Below, one piece after another: positions 11,927 to 25,600 of a stretch of 64,000 nt of DNA; the stretch's first letter is position 1; each line of letters starts with the position of its first letter. The notes under the pieces are model-generated. The model had not been told where the DNA came from, did not search any database, and saw only the letters and a program-made list of their open reading frames with translations. Position numbers and translations under genes: made by a program. The stretch lies in contig FN649741.1 of NCBI GenBank assembly GCA_000310025.1, positions 7,950,612 to 8,014,611 on the forward strand, in the 5' to 3' direction. This DNA is from Ectocarpus siliculosus. Its lineage: Eukaryota; Sar; Phaeophyceae; Ectocarpales; Ectocarpaceae.

Positions 11927-12078
11927 CCTCTTCATTTTGCTGACACAGCGTTGCTAGACAAGACTACTACTTTCGTTGACTTTTGTAGAAGCCTTGATTT
12001 CATAGCATCTTCATTTTGCTGACACAGCGTTGCTAGACATAGACTACTACTTTCGTTGACTTTAGAAACCTTGATTTC
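11927..12078. repeat. ~76-bp tandem duplication
   Basis: The block CTTCATTTTGCTGACACAGC, followed by GTTGCTAGACA and ACTACTACTTTCGTTGACTT, occurs twice back to back (about 11927-12002 and 12003-12078) with few differences. No domain is visible. Confidence 0.75.
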
Positions 12079-13862
12079 CAAGAAATGGAAACACTTTCCA
12101 CCGTTCGGAGAGATTGCCAGCTCAATATCTTCCCTGCCTGCCTGTGTTCGTGTGCTGACGTCATCGGACATTGTCCTACTTTGTTCTGTGCCTCGAACCG
12201 CCACGCCGGTATTGGTTGTGGAGGCTGCGGTCGATGGTTGATCGACTGGATAAGTTGGCTGTTCCCCCGTCAATCGGTACCAGTTTTTTCGAGCTCGATT
12301 TTTCGTTTGTCTCGTACTCGGGTGTCTCTTCTCTGTCGTGGGAACATGCCAGTACGGTGCCATGGTCCAATGGTCGATTCGGCAGTATACAATTCTGATA
12401 CGGCTGCTCCACTAGCATAGACCGTTCTGTGCCAATCTCACCATTCGCCCACTCATCTCCTCTCATCTGCCGTCTGTCCTGCGTACGCCGTTGGTTGCAG
12501 TTAATGTATGCCTGGACTCCACCGATGCCGACAGATGTCAGACTACTACTGGAACTTTGTGAGCCCCTACCGAAGTATATGTTGCTGCTCCGCACGACCC
12601 CAAATATACTTGATGGTGGCCGACAAAGCACCCGTTGATGATACTCGGCGTGGCTCGTTGCAGATCGATTGAGTTACCTTGCAGGGTGGGAATTTGCGAT
12701 TTCTTCGTCAATGCTCGCTCGACCATCGGCGATGTTGAAAATCTAGCCTCCGGTACCCGTTGGTAGGCAACGGTTGGGCAGTATTTTGAGTTCAGGGTAT
12801 TTGGCAAGGTAGTCATTCCCGCACGCTCATGCGCTTTCTGTGGATCAACGAGGCCGCACCTCACACAGAGCAAAACTTGACCCGCCGTTTGGTGTGTGCG
12901 GTTATATCCCAGGAGCCTTAGTTCGTGCGGCATAACAGATGCCGATTTCGACGACCTAGCGTCATGCTTGGAAGCTGCTGGACCAGAAACAATCACATCT
13001 CTGTGAGTGCATCAATATGCCATGATTTACGATATGGTGGGTGGGATTTGACCAAATGCTGGACACATTTGTTCGACGTGGCCTTTGCAAGGTGCTGTAC
13101 TGTACATCCGCCAAGTCGGCTTGAAGCGCATGTGATGAATGAGCTACTGTACCGTACGCCCCGTTTGGTTCTTCGTGCGTGCAATCCTCCCATCCCCGCA
13201 GATGTTGTGTCGTTGTGTAGTATGGGGTTTTGTGGGGAAAGCTGAGAGGCCGGGTCCTTGTTGATGTGCTCTTTGTTTTGGGGTGTTCCCCCTTTCCTTG
13301 TCGTTTCTGTGGGAGTCTGGAGTTCTCGGTCGTGTGGACGGACGTGTCTCGTGTGTTGGCAAGGTTGGCCGTTGTCCAGATCTTGCCTCGTACCAGTGAC
13401 AGATTTTTCCTGTGAAAACTCATAGTGTAAAAGGAAAACACTATTTATACAATGGAACGACACACGTTTGCTACCAGCGTACATTGCGCAACATGTCATG
13501 GGCCACGGATGTCCGGTGGTCTGTTCTTGGATGTGGTGTCCCGCTACGCAGAGTTCGCAACATGCTGTGTGTTCTCGTCTTGTTACCCACGAACGAACGC
13601 AGACTGCTATCCTGCAGACGCGACGTCGAAATATTTTACTCTTCGCGTGTTGCGTACACTCTGTGCCACCTCCATAGGCCTTTGATGCAACCTGTATGTA
13701 CTCTATACCAATGATATCGCGAATAGTGCGCCTTCCCGCACTATTGATGGTACTGAGAACCCTGAATAGTGCGTCTTCCCGCGCTATTCAGGTCCAAAAT
13801 CATATAGTGCGGGTGAAAGCGCTTGGCACATATCCGCACTGTAGAGGGAACCCCACTGTATA
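12079..13862. other. No gene recognised
   Basis: Several open frames of 100-170 codons occur on the minus strand (for example 12176-12631 and 12993-13499), but I recognise no domain and see no splice-supported exon. At about 13730-13795 a pair of related short inverted blocks (GAATAGTGCG...CGCACTATT type) is present. An N-terminal LRR-cap exon for the downstream receptor could be hidden here, but I could not identify it. Confidence 0.4.
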
Positions 13863-16800
13863 CCAATCGTGCCATGAATGATTAAGCCCCAACGACCGCG
13901 CCGGAAAGCAGTTGGTACGAATTTCGATGTAGAACATGTGAGGGTGCCCAAGACCAGCTCCAACCTACCCATCGTAGTCTCGCTGTGGTTTTCCCGTCTA
14001 CCCCCAGCCGCAGCACTGCCTCGAAGCTTGCATGGGTTGTCTGTGAAACATACGAGTAGGTCAATTTCGGCTTGAATGTGCGTTCGTTCGGCAATTTTGC
14101 CGGTACATCCATCGTGTGTAAGCATTTGTTGAGGTGATCGAGAGGAGGAGGCGATCTCGGCGTGGCTAGAACCGCGAGCATCGTACTTCTACTGCGGAAC
14201 GGCATAGATTGTCGTTTCCTGGTAATGGCGGTAGACCGTTTACATGGTGGTGCCCTCACGGGCCTGATATTCTAGTCGCCCATCCGATCCGCGGTGTACG
14301 CAATGCAACCCTGGAACGAGTTACGACTGACAACATCGCCCTCAGCTGTAGCGGGAATGATTGTCCCCAGGTATTCACACGGAGGCGAGAACCGTGACTT
14401 TGCTAGTAGCACAGAACACCGTCTGTGCATGTTTTGGTGGGCTTGTCGCACCTTGTAGATGACTGTGTGAGGTAGCAAGCACTGATTCCTAGGTAACGTG
14501 TGTTCTCTGCTCCGCTCGTGGCCTTCCCTCGACATCCACAGGTACCTGAATGACAACGAGCTCACCACCTTGTCTGAGGGAACCTTCGGGGGTCTTACGG
14601 CCTTGGAAACACTGTAAGTACTGTAGCTGTTCGACGGTAGGATACTTCCCGTAGCCTGCGATGAAGAACACAAAGACCACAGACCAATCGTGCCCCTGAA
14701 CCATTAAGCCCATAGAGCGCGTCAGAACGAAGCTGGTAGGAATTTCGGTGTAAAACAGGTGGAGGTGGCCAAGACCAACTCCAACCTACGTACCGTAGTC
14801 TCACTGTCCGTCTACCCCCAGCCGCGGTACTGCCTCGAAGCTTGCATGGGTTTGTCTGTGAAACACACGAGTCGGTCAATTTCGATCTGATTGTGCGTTC
14901 AGTCGGACATTTTGTGGGTGCATCCATCGGACGTATGCATTTGTTGAGGTGATCGAGAGAAGGAGGCGATCTCCGCATGGCTAGAAACGCGAGTACCTAA
15001 AGATCGTCCTTCCACTACGTGACGAGATAGATTGCCGTTTCCTGGCAATGGCCGTAGACCATTTAAATTGTGGTGCCCTCACAGGCCTCACATCCTATTC
15101 CCTTATCCGATCCGCGGTGTGCGCAATGCAACCCTGGAACGGGTTACGACTGACAACGTCGCCCTCAGCTGTAGCGGGAATGGTGTGATTGTATCCAGGG
15201 AAGCACGCTGCTGCGTAGTCACGTTGCTAGCAGTACAGAACACCGTCTGTGCACGCTGGCAGGCTAGCCGCGCCTTGCAAATCACCATGTCCGGCAGCAA
15301 CAACTGATTCCTAGCTCATGTGTATTGTCTGCTCCGCTCGTGGCCTTCCCTCGACACCCGAAGGCACCTGTATTCCAACGGACTCACGACCTTACCTGAG
15401 GGAATCTTTCATAATACAACGGGTCTACAAACACTGTAAGTAGTTGTTCGACATGGTTATCGGTAGGATGCGCTTCCGCATCGGGTCAGCCTGCCTAACC
15501 CTAACCAAAGGCCACAGACCAATCGTTCCCCTGAACCATTAAGCCCCAACGACCGCGCCGAAAGGCAACTGGTGGGAGTTTCAGTGTAGAACAGTTTGGG
15601 GTGCTCAAGACCAGCTCTCAACCTACGCACCGTAGTCTCGCTGCCGTCATGGTGTCAGCCTCTAACCGCTGCACTGTCTGGAAGCTTGCATGGGTTTGTC
15701 TGTGAAACACACGAGTCTCGGTCAATTTCGATCTGATTGTGCGTTCATTCGGACATATTGCGGGTAGATCCATCGGATGTATGCATTTGTTGAGGTGATC
15801 GAGAGAAGGAGGCGATATCGACGTGGCTAGAAACGGGAGCACCCAAGGATCGTACTTGTACTGCGAAACTGTGTACATTGTCGTTTCCTGGCAATGGCGG
15901 TAGACCTTTTACATGTTGGTGTCCTCACGGGCCTCGTATCCTAATCTCTTATCCAATCCGCGGTGTGTGCAATGCAACCCTGGAACGGGTGACGACGGCT
16001 AACTCAGCAGCTGTAACGGGAATATGGCAGGATTGGTATGATCGTACCCAGGGAATCACGCGGCGGCGTAGAATCCGTGACTTTGGGAATGCCACAGAAT
16101 GCCGTCTGTGCATGTTGGTGGGCTCGCCGCGCCTTGCAAATCCCCATGTCCGGCAGCAAGCACAGGTTCCTAACTCACGTGCGTTCTCTGCTCCGCTCGT
16201 TGCCTTCCCTTGACACCCGAAGGTACCTGGCTGAGAACGAGCTCACCACCTTACCTGAGGGAATCTTCGGGGGTCTGGCGGCCTTGGGAACACTGTAAGT
16301 AGTTGTTCGACATGATTGTCGGTACTTGTAGGATGTTTTTCCGCATACGGTGAGCCTGCGATGGACAACACAACGCCCACTGACCAATCGTGCCCATAAA
16401 TCATTAAGCCCCAACGACCACCCCGGAAAGCAACTGGTAGGAATTTTGGTATTGAACAGGTGGGGGTGCCCAAGACCAGCTCCAACCTACGCACCGTAGT
16501 CTCGCTGCGGTTATCGCGTCCACCCCCCACTGCTGCACCGTCTCGAAGCTTACGTTGAAATGGTTGTGTCTGCCAATCACACGATTCCATCAACTTCGAT
16601 CTGCATATGCGTTCATTCGGCCATTTAGCCGGTAAATCCATCGCATGTATGCATTTGTTGAGGTTATCGAGAGAAGGAGGTGATCTCGAGCACCCAAAGA
16701 TCGTACTACATATCGGGATCCGTTTCCTGGCATTGGCCGTAGACCTTTTACATGGTGGTGCCCTCATTGGCCTCATATCGTAATCCCTTATCCGATCCGC

Positions 16801-18430
16801 GATGTACGCATTGCAACCCTAGAACGGGTTGCGACGGCCAACTCAGTCGCCTCAGCTGTACATTAGTGGGAATATGGCAGGATTGGTATGATTGTATCCG
16901 TGACTTTGCTAGTGCCACAGAACGCTTTCTGTGTCTGTTGGTGGGCTCGCCGCGCCTTGTAAATCACCATGTCCGGCAGCAACAACTGATTCCTAGCTCA
17001 TGTGTAATGTCTGCTCCGCTCGTGGCCTTCCCTCGACACCCGAAGGCACATGTATTCCAACGGACTCACGACCTTGCCTGAGGGAATCTTTCATCATGCA
17101 ACGGGTCTTCAAACACTGTAAGTAGTTGTTCGACATGATTGTCGGTAAGACTTTTTCCCGCATCGGGATAGCCTGCGATGGACAACACAACGACCACAGA
17201 CCAATCGTTCCCCCTGAACCATTAAGGCCCAAGGACCGCGCCAGAAAGCAGCTTGTAATGCTTTCGGTGTAGAACATGTGGGTTAATTCAAGACCAGCTC
17301 CAACCTACGCACGGTAGTCTCGCTCCGGTTATGGTGTCTGCCCCCAGCTGCTGCACTGTCTCGAAGCTTGGGTCGGGACGATTGTCATACAGACGGTTTG
17401 GTCAAATTCGGCCATTGTGCGGGTAGATCCATCGGATGTATGCAGCTGTTGAGGTGGTCGAGAGGAGGAGGCGATCTCGGCGTGGCGAGAAACGCAAGTA
17501 CCCAAGCATCACCATCGCCACGGGGTAGGTCATTGTTTTTTGGAATTGACGGTAGGCCTTTCACATAGTAGTGCCCTCACGGTCCCATTTTCAATTCTCT
17601 TATCCGATCCGTCGTGTACGCAACGGTAAACGGGTTCGGACGTCCAACTCAGTCACCTCAGCTGCAGCGGGAACAAGGCAGGATTAGTATGATTCTATCC
17701 TGGTCGTCGCGCGGCGGCGGTCCGTGACTTTGCTAGTCCCACAGAAGCCGACTGTGCATGTTGGTGGGCTGGCCGCGCCCCGTAGAACACCATGTGAGGC
17801 AGCAAGCACTGGTTCCCAACTCATGTGTGTTCTCTGCTCCGCTCGTGGCCTTCCCTCGACATCCACAGGTACCTGTCTGAGAACGAGCTCACGACCCTGC
17901 CCGAGGGAATCTTCGGGAGTCTTACGGCCGTGGAAATTCTGTAAGTAGATGTTCGACATGGGGACAGGTAGGGAATTTTCGGCATCGGGTTAGCTTGTGA
18001 TGGAGAACACACAACACCACAGACCAATCGTTCCCATGAACCATTAAGCCCCAACGAGCGCGCCGGAATGCAATTCGTAGGAGTTTCGGTGTAGTACAGG
18101 TGGGCGTGCCCAAGACCAGCTCCAACCTACGCACCGTAGTCTCTCTGCGGTCATCGCCTCTACCCCCAGCCGCTGCACTGTCTCGAAACTTGAGGTTGGA
18201 TGGGTTTGTCTGTCAAGTACACGAATCGGTCAATTTCGATTTGAATGTGCGTCAATTCGGCCATTTTGCTGGTGTATCCATCGGATGTAAGCATTTGTTG
18301 AGGTGATCGAGAGGTAGAAGCGATCTCAGTGTGGCTAGAAACGCGAGTACTCAAGCGTCGCTATGCATAGCGGGATAGGTCGTTGTTTTTGGATTTGACG
18401 GTAGACCTTTCACATACTAGTGCCCTGCCT
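13863..18430 (+). repeat. Tandem ~0.82-kb LRR exon-intron units
   Basis: Five consecutive units each carry one 72-bp LRR exon plus flanking intron sequence that is itself repeated. Recurring intron blocks include CCAATCGT followed by CCATTAAGCCC, a GACCAGCTCCAACCTACGCA block, TGCATTTGTTGAGGTGATCG and the pre-exon block TCTGCTCCGCTCGTGGCCTT. Exon-to-exon spacing is 822, 859, 823 and 823 bp. The exon-less part of a sixth unit breaks off near 18430. Because introns and exons duplicated together, the array arose by unequal crossing-over or tandem duplication of whole units, not by retroposition. Confidence 0.9.
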
Positions 18431-19601
18431 CATATGTGAGCCTGCGCACTGCTCTGTGGTTACGGGCGTGATGGTATGTGTCTATCGTGAGCGAGAGAGA
18501 GGCCATATGCGCATGTCCAACAAGTGTTTTGAGGGATTCTGGGCGGTGCCATAGTGCTAGCAGCGATATAGAAGTATACTGTAGAAGTCGGCGGGGCTTG
18601 GTAATTTCCTAAATGGTCTATGTACTGTATCCAGTACGCCCGTCAACGGAAACGGGCAATGTAGTATCCTTCGGAGAACCCCCGAACCATGAGACACCAC
18701 CCTCCAAAGAATTCTCGCTGGTGCATCACAAATTGCATACCTTTCGAACGCCTTATCTTTAGAAGCGCCCGGGGGGTTAATGGTCGAATGTTGGGCGGGT
18801 GACCAGACGTTAACTCCGAACAGCCGTCCCTGTGGAGATATTTGAGCGTGCTTCCATTCACTAGGGCACAGCCATGTTGACATGCCGGCGAGCCCTAGGC
18901 CTACAGGGCCCCGCAACTCCCTAATAGTCAGATCACACGGATTCCGACCCCCCGAGGCCTCGTGTATCATACCCACCACGGCGTACACCTATCAGATCTT
19001 ACATAGGCAACGGTTTCCTCTCCCCTGGGCTGGGGTTGGGGCACCACTATGTTTGGTGGTTTACCAAAAACATTATGAAAATTTGCCTTTTCGTCCCGAA
19101 ATGCGGTAAAACGTGTGTGAGGCAAATTGGACAAACACCAACACCCCTGAACACTCCATTTTTTTCTTTACACCTGGGAACGTTGAACCCCGTGGGCTCT
19201 ATTTTGGTGTGGAAAGATACCCCTCTAATTTCGATGTCACGCCGGGCTTTTTTTCCCCGTGACATTTATCTTCTCACTGCGGGGGGTGCTCAAGTGATAC
19301 TCCGGTACCGGTCGTACGGCAAGTATATGGTCGCTGTGTATGCAGTGGGCTGGATCTATCATCGGCTCCGCGTGTCCGAAAAATAATTTGGCTGGTCATC
19401 ACGCGGCGGAAAAGAGACGCCGTTACTCTACCAAAGCATTCGAACTTCGTCAACGCAATGGCAAATGGTTGTTCATGGCTAACTTGTCCTTGCCTTGCTC
19501 CGCCCATGGCCTCCACTTGACACTCGAAGGTCGCTGGCCAACAATGACCTCACCACGCTGCCGGAGGGAGTATTCCAGGGTCTCTCGGACCTGACAACAC
19601 T
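14542..19601 (+). CDS. LRR exon array: six 72-bp exons, one repeat each
   Basis: Each exon is exactly 72 bp, begins after AG with a single G and ends ...CT|GTAAGT, so introns split one Leu codon in phase 2 and each exon adds 24 residues. The consensus is LxxNxLTTLPEGxFxxLxxL. Exons 1, 3 and 5 (14542, 16223, 17869) share a YLxxNELTTL...FGxL type. Exons 2 and 4 (15364, 17046) share a HxYSNGLTTL...FHxxTGLQ type. Exon 6 (19530) is SLANNDLTTL...FQGLSDL and lies outside the regular units. Exons 2 and 4 differ at 5 of 72 bases by my count; type-A exons differ from each other at 9-12. Amino-acid changes cluster at the variable positions between conserved Leu and Asn, the surface that binds ligands in LRR domains. 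One LRR per exon is established for Ectocarpus LRR-GTPase genes; no GTPase domain is seen here. Confidence 0.88.
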
Positions 19602-22600
19602 GTAAGTGGCTACGATGCTTTTCCGCATGGGCTCAGCCTGTGCTACAGAAATGAAATCACCAAACGTTTTCCCGGTTTGCTCGGGAGATGCTAGGGAGAG
19701 TATCATTGCACTTGAAGCGCTACTGTCCAAGTCGGCGAGAGTTTGGTACTTTTAAATCAGCCCCCTTGCTCTAACCTGGCGCCAAAGATGGTACCCAGCG
19801 CACCTGGAACGGGTAGCTGAGAAGTTCGGACGCTCTTCGGTGCTGAAATGATTGATCGTTGGCACGGTTGGTTGAAAATGGTCCTCTTACGAATTTCCTC
19901 AACTTCGTACTCTAGTCTCGTGCAGATACTCTACGGTCTACCGTGCAACCACATCACAGTTTGTTGTTTTCGTCTTTCCGTCTTCCGTGCGCAATTGGGA
20001 GATTCGAGGCCAGGTAGCTAAACGTGCTGGGAACGAGGTTCATTTTGTGGTCCACAGGATACATAGCCCGGGCACGACCTTTGGTATCGGTTGTATGCTC
20101 GTCGTTGTTGCTGACGGCGTACGTGCTTAATGCACTGAGCCCTGTCTGCATTCGGCATGAGATCACACCCATACTTGTGCTTTCCTTATCTCAGTGTTTC
20201 GCATATGGCCTCAACATGCAGGTTCTCTTGTAGACCCTTTGATGCTTACGTAAAAACGAACACCCGCAAATCCTGGAAATGTGGTACTAAGTACTTCGTA
20301 GGGAATCATTGTACACCTTGGCCCAAGGTAGCGTGCAATATCCAGTTTATTGTTGTTTTCTTTCGAATTGCTTCATTATTTTTCTTCGGGTTCTAGGCCA
20401 CATGTTGGGAAGCGAGACACACGGAACGCCCATCGTCTCACCAGCCACATTAAATTAACTAATACGAGGCGCCAGGTTTCCGAACAATTAACGAAACTAC
20501 AAATCCGAAACTGATCACCAACACACCATATTTTATTCTGTCTGTTCGACGAATATGCTTTCCTCTTCCCGACATGGCAAGCCTTTTGGGTTAGGATCTT
20601 GCAAAGCTCCTTTCTCAAGCCCCTCCGGTTTTACTGAAAGTTATTCCTTTCTTGGAGCGAGCTTCCATCATATATCAGGAGGAGTCCTTCGATTTCCTCC
20701 CAGGCACCCCATGAGAATAGAGGAGTAGACTGTCGTCCTATTCTACCATTTTCTCCCTACTTCGACCGTCATGGGCGCGGTACTGCGGGCGTGATTTGTT
20801 GCTGTCCTAACCTAGCGCTCCCAACGAGCTGCTCTTTGTATCGGTAGTGGCACCTTGCTTACCTTGCTGTTCCCTCCTCCTCAACGTTTGGTCCGTTGTT
20901 GCATCTGCTGTTCTCGTCCGGTCTTGCGCTGGCGAATCTCGTTCGGGGCCTGGATTTTAGGTGGCTGGACGGAAACGCTCTGGAGTGCTTGCCCTCAACC
21001 ACACTGTGAGGAACGCCAAATACGCATCGATCGATGGTTTCGAAATACATATCAACAGAGCATTTGGACAACAGTATCACGCGTTTGGGGATCTAGCCAG
21101 CATCACGTAGAGACCAAGCACACCATTGTTGTCCGCTGCTGCTCGCGATATCGGACGAATGCGTCTTCCTGTAGCATTATTTCTCTGAATGTTAACCGCA
21201 ATGTGCTTCGTAGAACACTAAAATCGTCGAGCCGCTATCGCGTTGGCCGTATTGTTCGGGCCCACAACTATTTAGTTTGATCGCGCACGCATTGGCTCTT
21301 AACATGTCTAAATCACGCAATGCATCTTCGGTTGAACCTGCAGAAAGGAGTTTTTCCCGGCTTGCTCCTTGCTTGTGTTTTGCGCATGAAGCATTTTCGT
21401 TGATGCATTGCATCGTAGATCAACATCGCTTCATTTGCTTAGACCATTTAGCGCACCCTGTTGACCTCATGTGCGCACTTCGCAGGGTGGAAGTTGATGA
21501 TGATGTTTCGGACGGGCTCCACGTTGATGCATACGGTGACGAATGTGGTGAGTGGTTCGCCGAGAAAGGTGTACCGATGGGGTTGGTGCTCGATAGGTGC
21601 TCACCGGTACCATGTTGCTTTTGCTGCCTTGCAGTCTTTGCCCCACGAAAGTATCGGGTAGATCATGTCGCTTTTTCAAATGAGGGTGCCTAGTAGCAGC
21701 TCGCGTGGGATTTTGGTTTGCGCTCCATTTAACAATCGAGGCATCCCACAGCGGCTCTTGGTGGGAGCGGCACAGAGGTCCAGCGAAACATCGTTCGGCG
21801 TCGCCCGTTGGTCCAGATACTGTACATATATTACACGCTCCCTCGTGCAATCTGGATCGCTGTGAAGGGCGGACAGCTGTACCATCTGCAGACTATACCG
21901 TGAAGAGAACGCATGGCAAAACGGGTCACGATGGGTCTGCAAATCGATTCAATCGCGACCATCGTTTGACGTCAAGACGATGATCGAAAGGAGCTGCAGT
22001 GCTAATTGAGCCCAAACGCGGCTGTTCCATGCTACTTGACAGCTCTCACTCTGTGCAAAAGCGCATCTCCAAACCTCCGCGCGAGACTGGTTTCGAAGTT
22101 CACAATCTGGCGAGGGGTGGATGCAGGCATGCTTAGTTTGGGCGAGAAGTGTTGTCATCGTTCTCCCCAAGCAGCACCATTGTAGGCTTTGTACCTTCAT
22201 GTGCAAATATTGCCATGCGCCCCCCACTGACGTGCTTCGAACGTTTTCAGGGTGTTCTATTACGGGCGTGGTCGACAACGTGTGCGGAGAAGAAACGTGC
22301 ACTCCCGGAGATGAAGGATACACCTGTGGTGAGAGAAGATAGCCCCGCAAAGCATATTCCGTAGTAAATTATCCTCTACATCGAGGGGCTTGGGCAGTCG
22401 ACGAACTGACACTCTCCAACACCCATAGTCTAGATTCACCACGACAACAAGTGCTTCTCGATGTTTAGGAACAAGATGCAACCTTGATTTAGCATGCTCA
22501 TTTTGGCCAAGACGCCATCTGCTACTTATTTTATAATTCGGTGTTTGTTTGAACTGTCAGCTGATGGCCTACGAAGGCAGTAAGCAGACATGCACCAAGA

Positions 22601-25600
22601 AGACATGCATCGTCTACTCTGTTGTAATAAACTCCGAACGACAGCGACTGAACGATGTTCGGGCAGGAATCGCATAGGTTAGATTTGCGACCGCTCTTTG
22701 TCGCCGGACCCATTCAATACTTTAGAAGACTTTCCTCAAGTAACTATTGTGCCAACTGATTGGGTGCGCGCATTCATGCCCCCAATAAAGGTCGCCTGTC
22801 CTTTTTTCGTTGTTGGCTTGGTTCCCACTCCTCCAGTTGGGATTGTGTAGGGTGAAGCATGACCAACTGGTTAAACTCTCGCGTGATCCAACCCAATAAA
22901 TCCTTCAATACCCGCCAACCCGGTATCTCGCGGCAGCGGCCACACTTGTGCCTGCGCCTACACCTGCACCGGGTACAGTCGCGCCGGGATCTACCCCACT
23001 ACCTACGCTGGCACCCGGCTCGGGCTCAGAAGGTAAGAGACTTGATGCCGCATCTCCCGTTCAACTAGGGCATGCCGTATTGTCAATAACAGCCACTACG
23101 TCGTCGAATACTGACATATCCCCGGCTTTGCTCCAAACATGCCCAGTTCACTACTGTCCGGAGTGATATTTTCCGCACTCAAAACTCTCCGCCCTCCTCT
23201 AAGCTACAATGTTCACGGGGTTAGGCCGCTAGCGAACGAATGGTCTTAGCTTCCCCTAGTAGTCCTGTTTGCCGACCTCTGTTGCTCGTGTGCTTCCTAC
23301 ACGTTGGGCAAGGGTCATCGTATACATGTGTTGTAGTAAATCCGAACGACAGCGATTGAACCGATGTGCCGGCAGGAATTCTGTAGTTTACATTTGCGAC
23401 CGCTTTTTGGCGCGAGACACATTCCATACTTAGGACTTTCCCAAGCACTAGTCTTCCTAACGTGTGATGGTTCTTCCAAGTGATCGAGTGCGCGCATCCA
23501 TGCCCCCGATGAAGGTCGTCTGTCGTTTTACCCTTGTTGGCTTGGCTTCCCGCTCCTCCGACTGGGGGTATGTAGGGTCAAGCGTTTGAGTAACTGGTGA
23601 AGCTCACGATTGCCCAATCCAAATACGTCCTTCAATACCCGCCAACCTGGTATTTCGCGGCAGCGGCCACACTTGCGCCTGCACCTACACCTGCACTGGG
23701 CACGGCCGCGCCTACGCCGGCACCCGGCTCGAGCTCAGAAGGTAAGAGACTCGATGCCGCATCCTCCGTGCAACTGTGGCATGCCGTGTTGTCAGTAACA
23801 GCCACTACGTCGTCTAACGTTGACATCCCTCCGGATTTTGCTCCGAACATGCCCAGTTCACTACATACTATCCGGTGAGATATTTTCCGCACTCAAAACT
23901 TTAACCCTCCTCACAGCTACGCTATTCTATCCTTCAAGTGACGGAGCTAATAGTCATCTCCGCTAGTGAACGAATAGTATCAGCTTCCCCTAGTATCTTG
24001 TTTGCCGACCTCTGTTGCTCGCGTGCTTCCTACACGCTGGGCAAGGGTCACCGTACACTTATGTTGTAGTACATTCGAACGACAGCGATTGAACCGATGT
24101 GCCGGCAGGAATCCTGTAGTTTGCATTTGCGACCGCTCTTTGTCGCGAGATCTATTCAGTACTTATATTATAGACTTTCTCAAGCACTAGTCTTGTCTTC
24201 CTAACCTGTGATTGTTTTCCCAACTGATTGAGTGCGCGCATCCATGCCCCCAAGGAAGGTCGTCTGTCGTTTTGTCTTTGTTGGCTTGGCTTCCCGCTCC
24301 TCCGACTGGGGGTATGTAGGGTGAAGCTCTCGCGTGTCCAACCCAAATAAATCCTTCAATATCCGCCAACCTGGTTCTCGCGGCAGCGGCCACACTTGCG
24401 CCTGCGGCTACACCTGCACTGGGCACTCCCGCGCCGGGATCTGCCCCTCAACCTACGCAGGTGCCCGGCTCGAGCTCAGAAGGTAAGAGACTTGATGCCG
24501 CATATTTCGTTCAGCTGGGGCATGTCGTATTGTGCGAAACAGGAACTACACCGTCGAATACTGGCACATGCCCGGCTTTGCTCCAAACATGCCCAGTTTA
24601 CTACCATCCGGAGTGATATATTTCCGCACCAAACACCGGCCGCCCTCCTCAAGGGTGCGCTATTCTATCCAGCATATCACGGGGGGCAACCGGTCCTCTC
24701 CGCTAGTGCACGAAAGGTCTCAGCTTCCCATAGTGGTGCTGTTTGCCGAGCTCGGACGCTTGTGCGCTCCCTACATGCTGTGTAAGGGTCATGGTATATG
24801 TTGGGGTAACTCCGAACGACAGCGATTGAACCGATGTGCCGGCAGGAATCCTGCAGTTTACATTTGCGACGGCTGTTTGTCGCGAGACCCATCCAATACT
24901 CATAATATAGACTTTCTCAAGCACTATGTCTTCCGAACGTGTGATTCTTCCAACTGATTGGGTGTGCGCATCCGTGCCACCAAGCAAGGTCGTCTGTCGT
25001 TTTTTCCTTGTTAGCTTGGCTTCCCACTCCTCCGGCTGGTGGTATGTAGGGTGAAGCATGACAAACTGGTGAAGCTCTCGGTTGTCCTAACCCAAATACG
25101 TCCTTCATTACCCGCCAACCCGGTATCTTGCGGCAGCGGCCACACCTGCGCCTGCGCCTACACCTGCACCGGGCACGGCTACGCCGGGATCTACCCCACC
25201 ACCTAGGCCGGCACCCGGCTCGGGCTCAGAAGGTAAGAGACTTGATGCCGCATTTCCCGTTCAACTGGAGCATGCCGTATTGTCAATAACAGTCACTACG
25301 TCGTCGAATACTGACATATGCCCGGCTTTGTTCCAAACATGCTCAGTTCACCACCATCCAGGGTGATATTTTCCGCACCCAATACTGGTCTAGTGGTAGC
25401 CTTGAAACCGCTAGTGGCAGAATCGTGAGTTAGGGCCCTCATGCGGTGGAAAATTTACGTTCTTGCGAGTGTATCCGAAAAAATTGAACTGCTCGTGAGT
25501 ACCAAACCTTCGACGTGAAGCCGAGTCTTGAGCACTCTGAGATTTATTTTTCCTCTCTCTCGGGGGGGGGGTTAGTCTGCACGGGAAAAAATATACAGAT

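Noticed and set aside
19602-22936. A ROC/COR GTPase module after the LRRs, as in Ectocarpus LRR-GTPase genes
   Set aside because: No GTP-binding motifs (P-loop, DxxG) were found between the LRR exons and the stalk array. The exons that fit the phases are cap and stalk.
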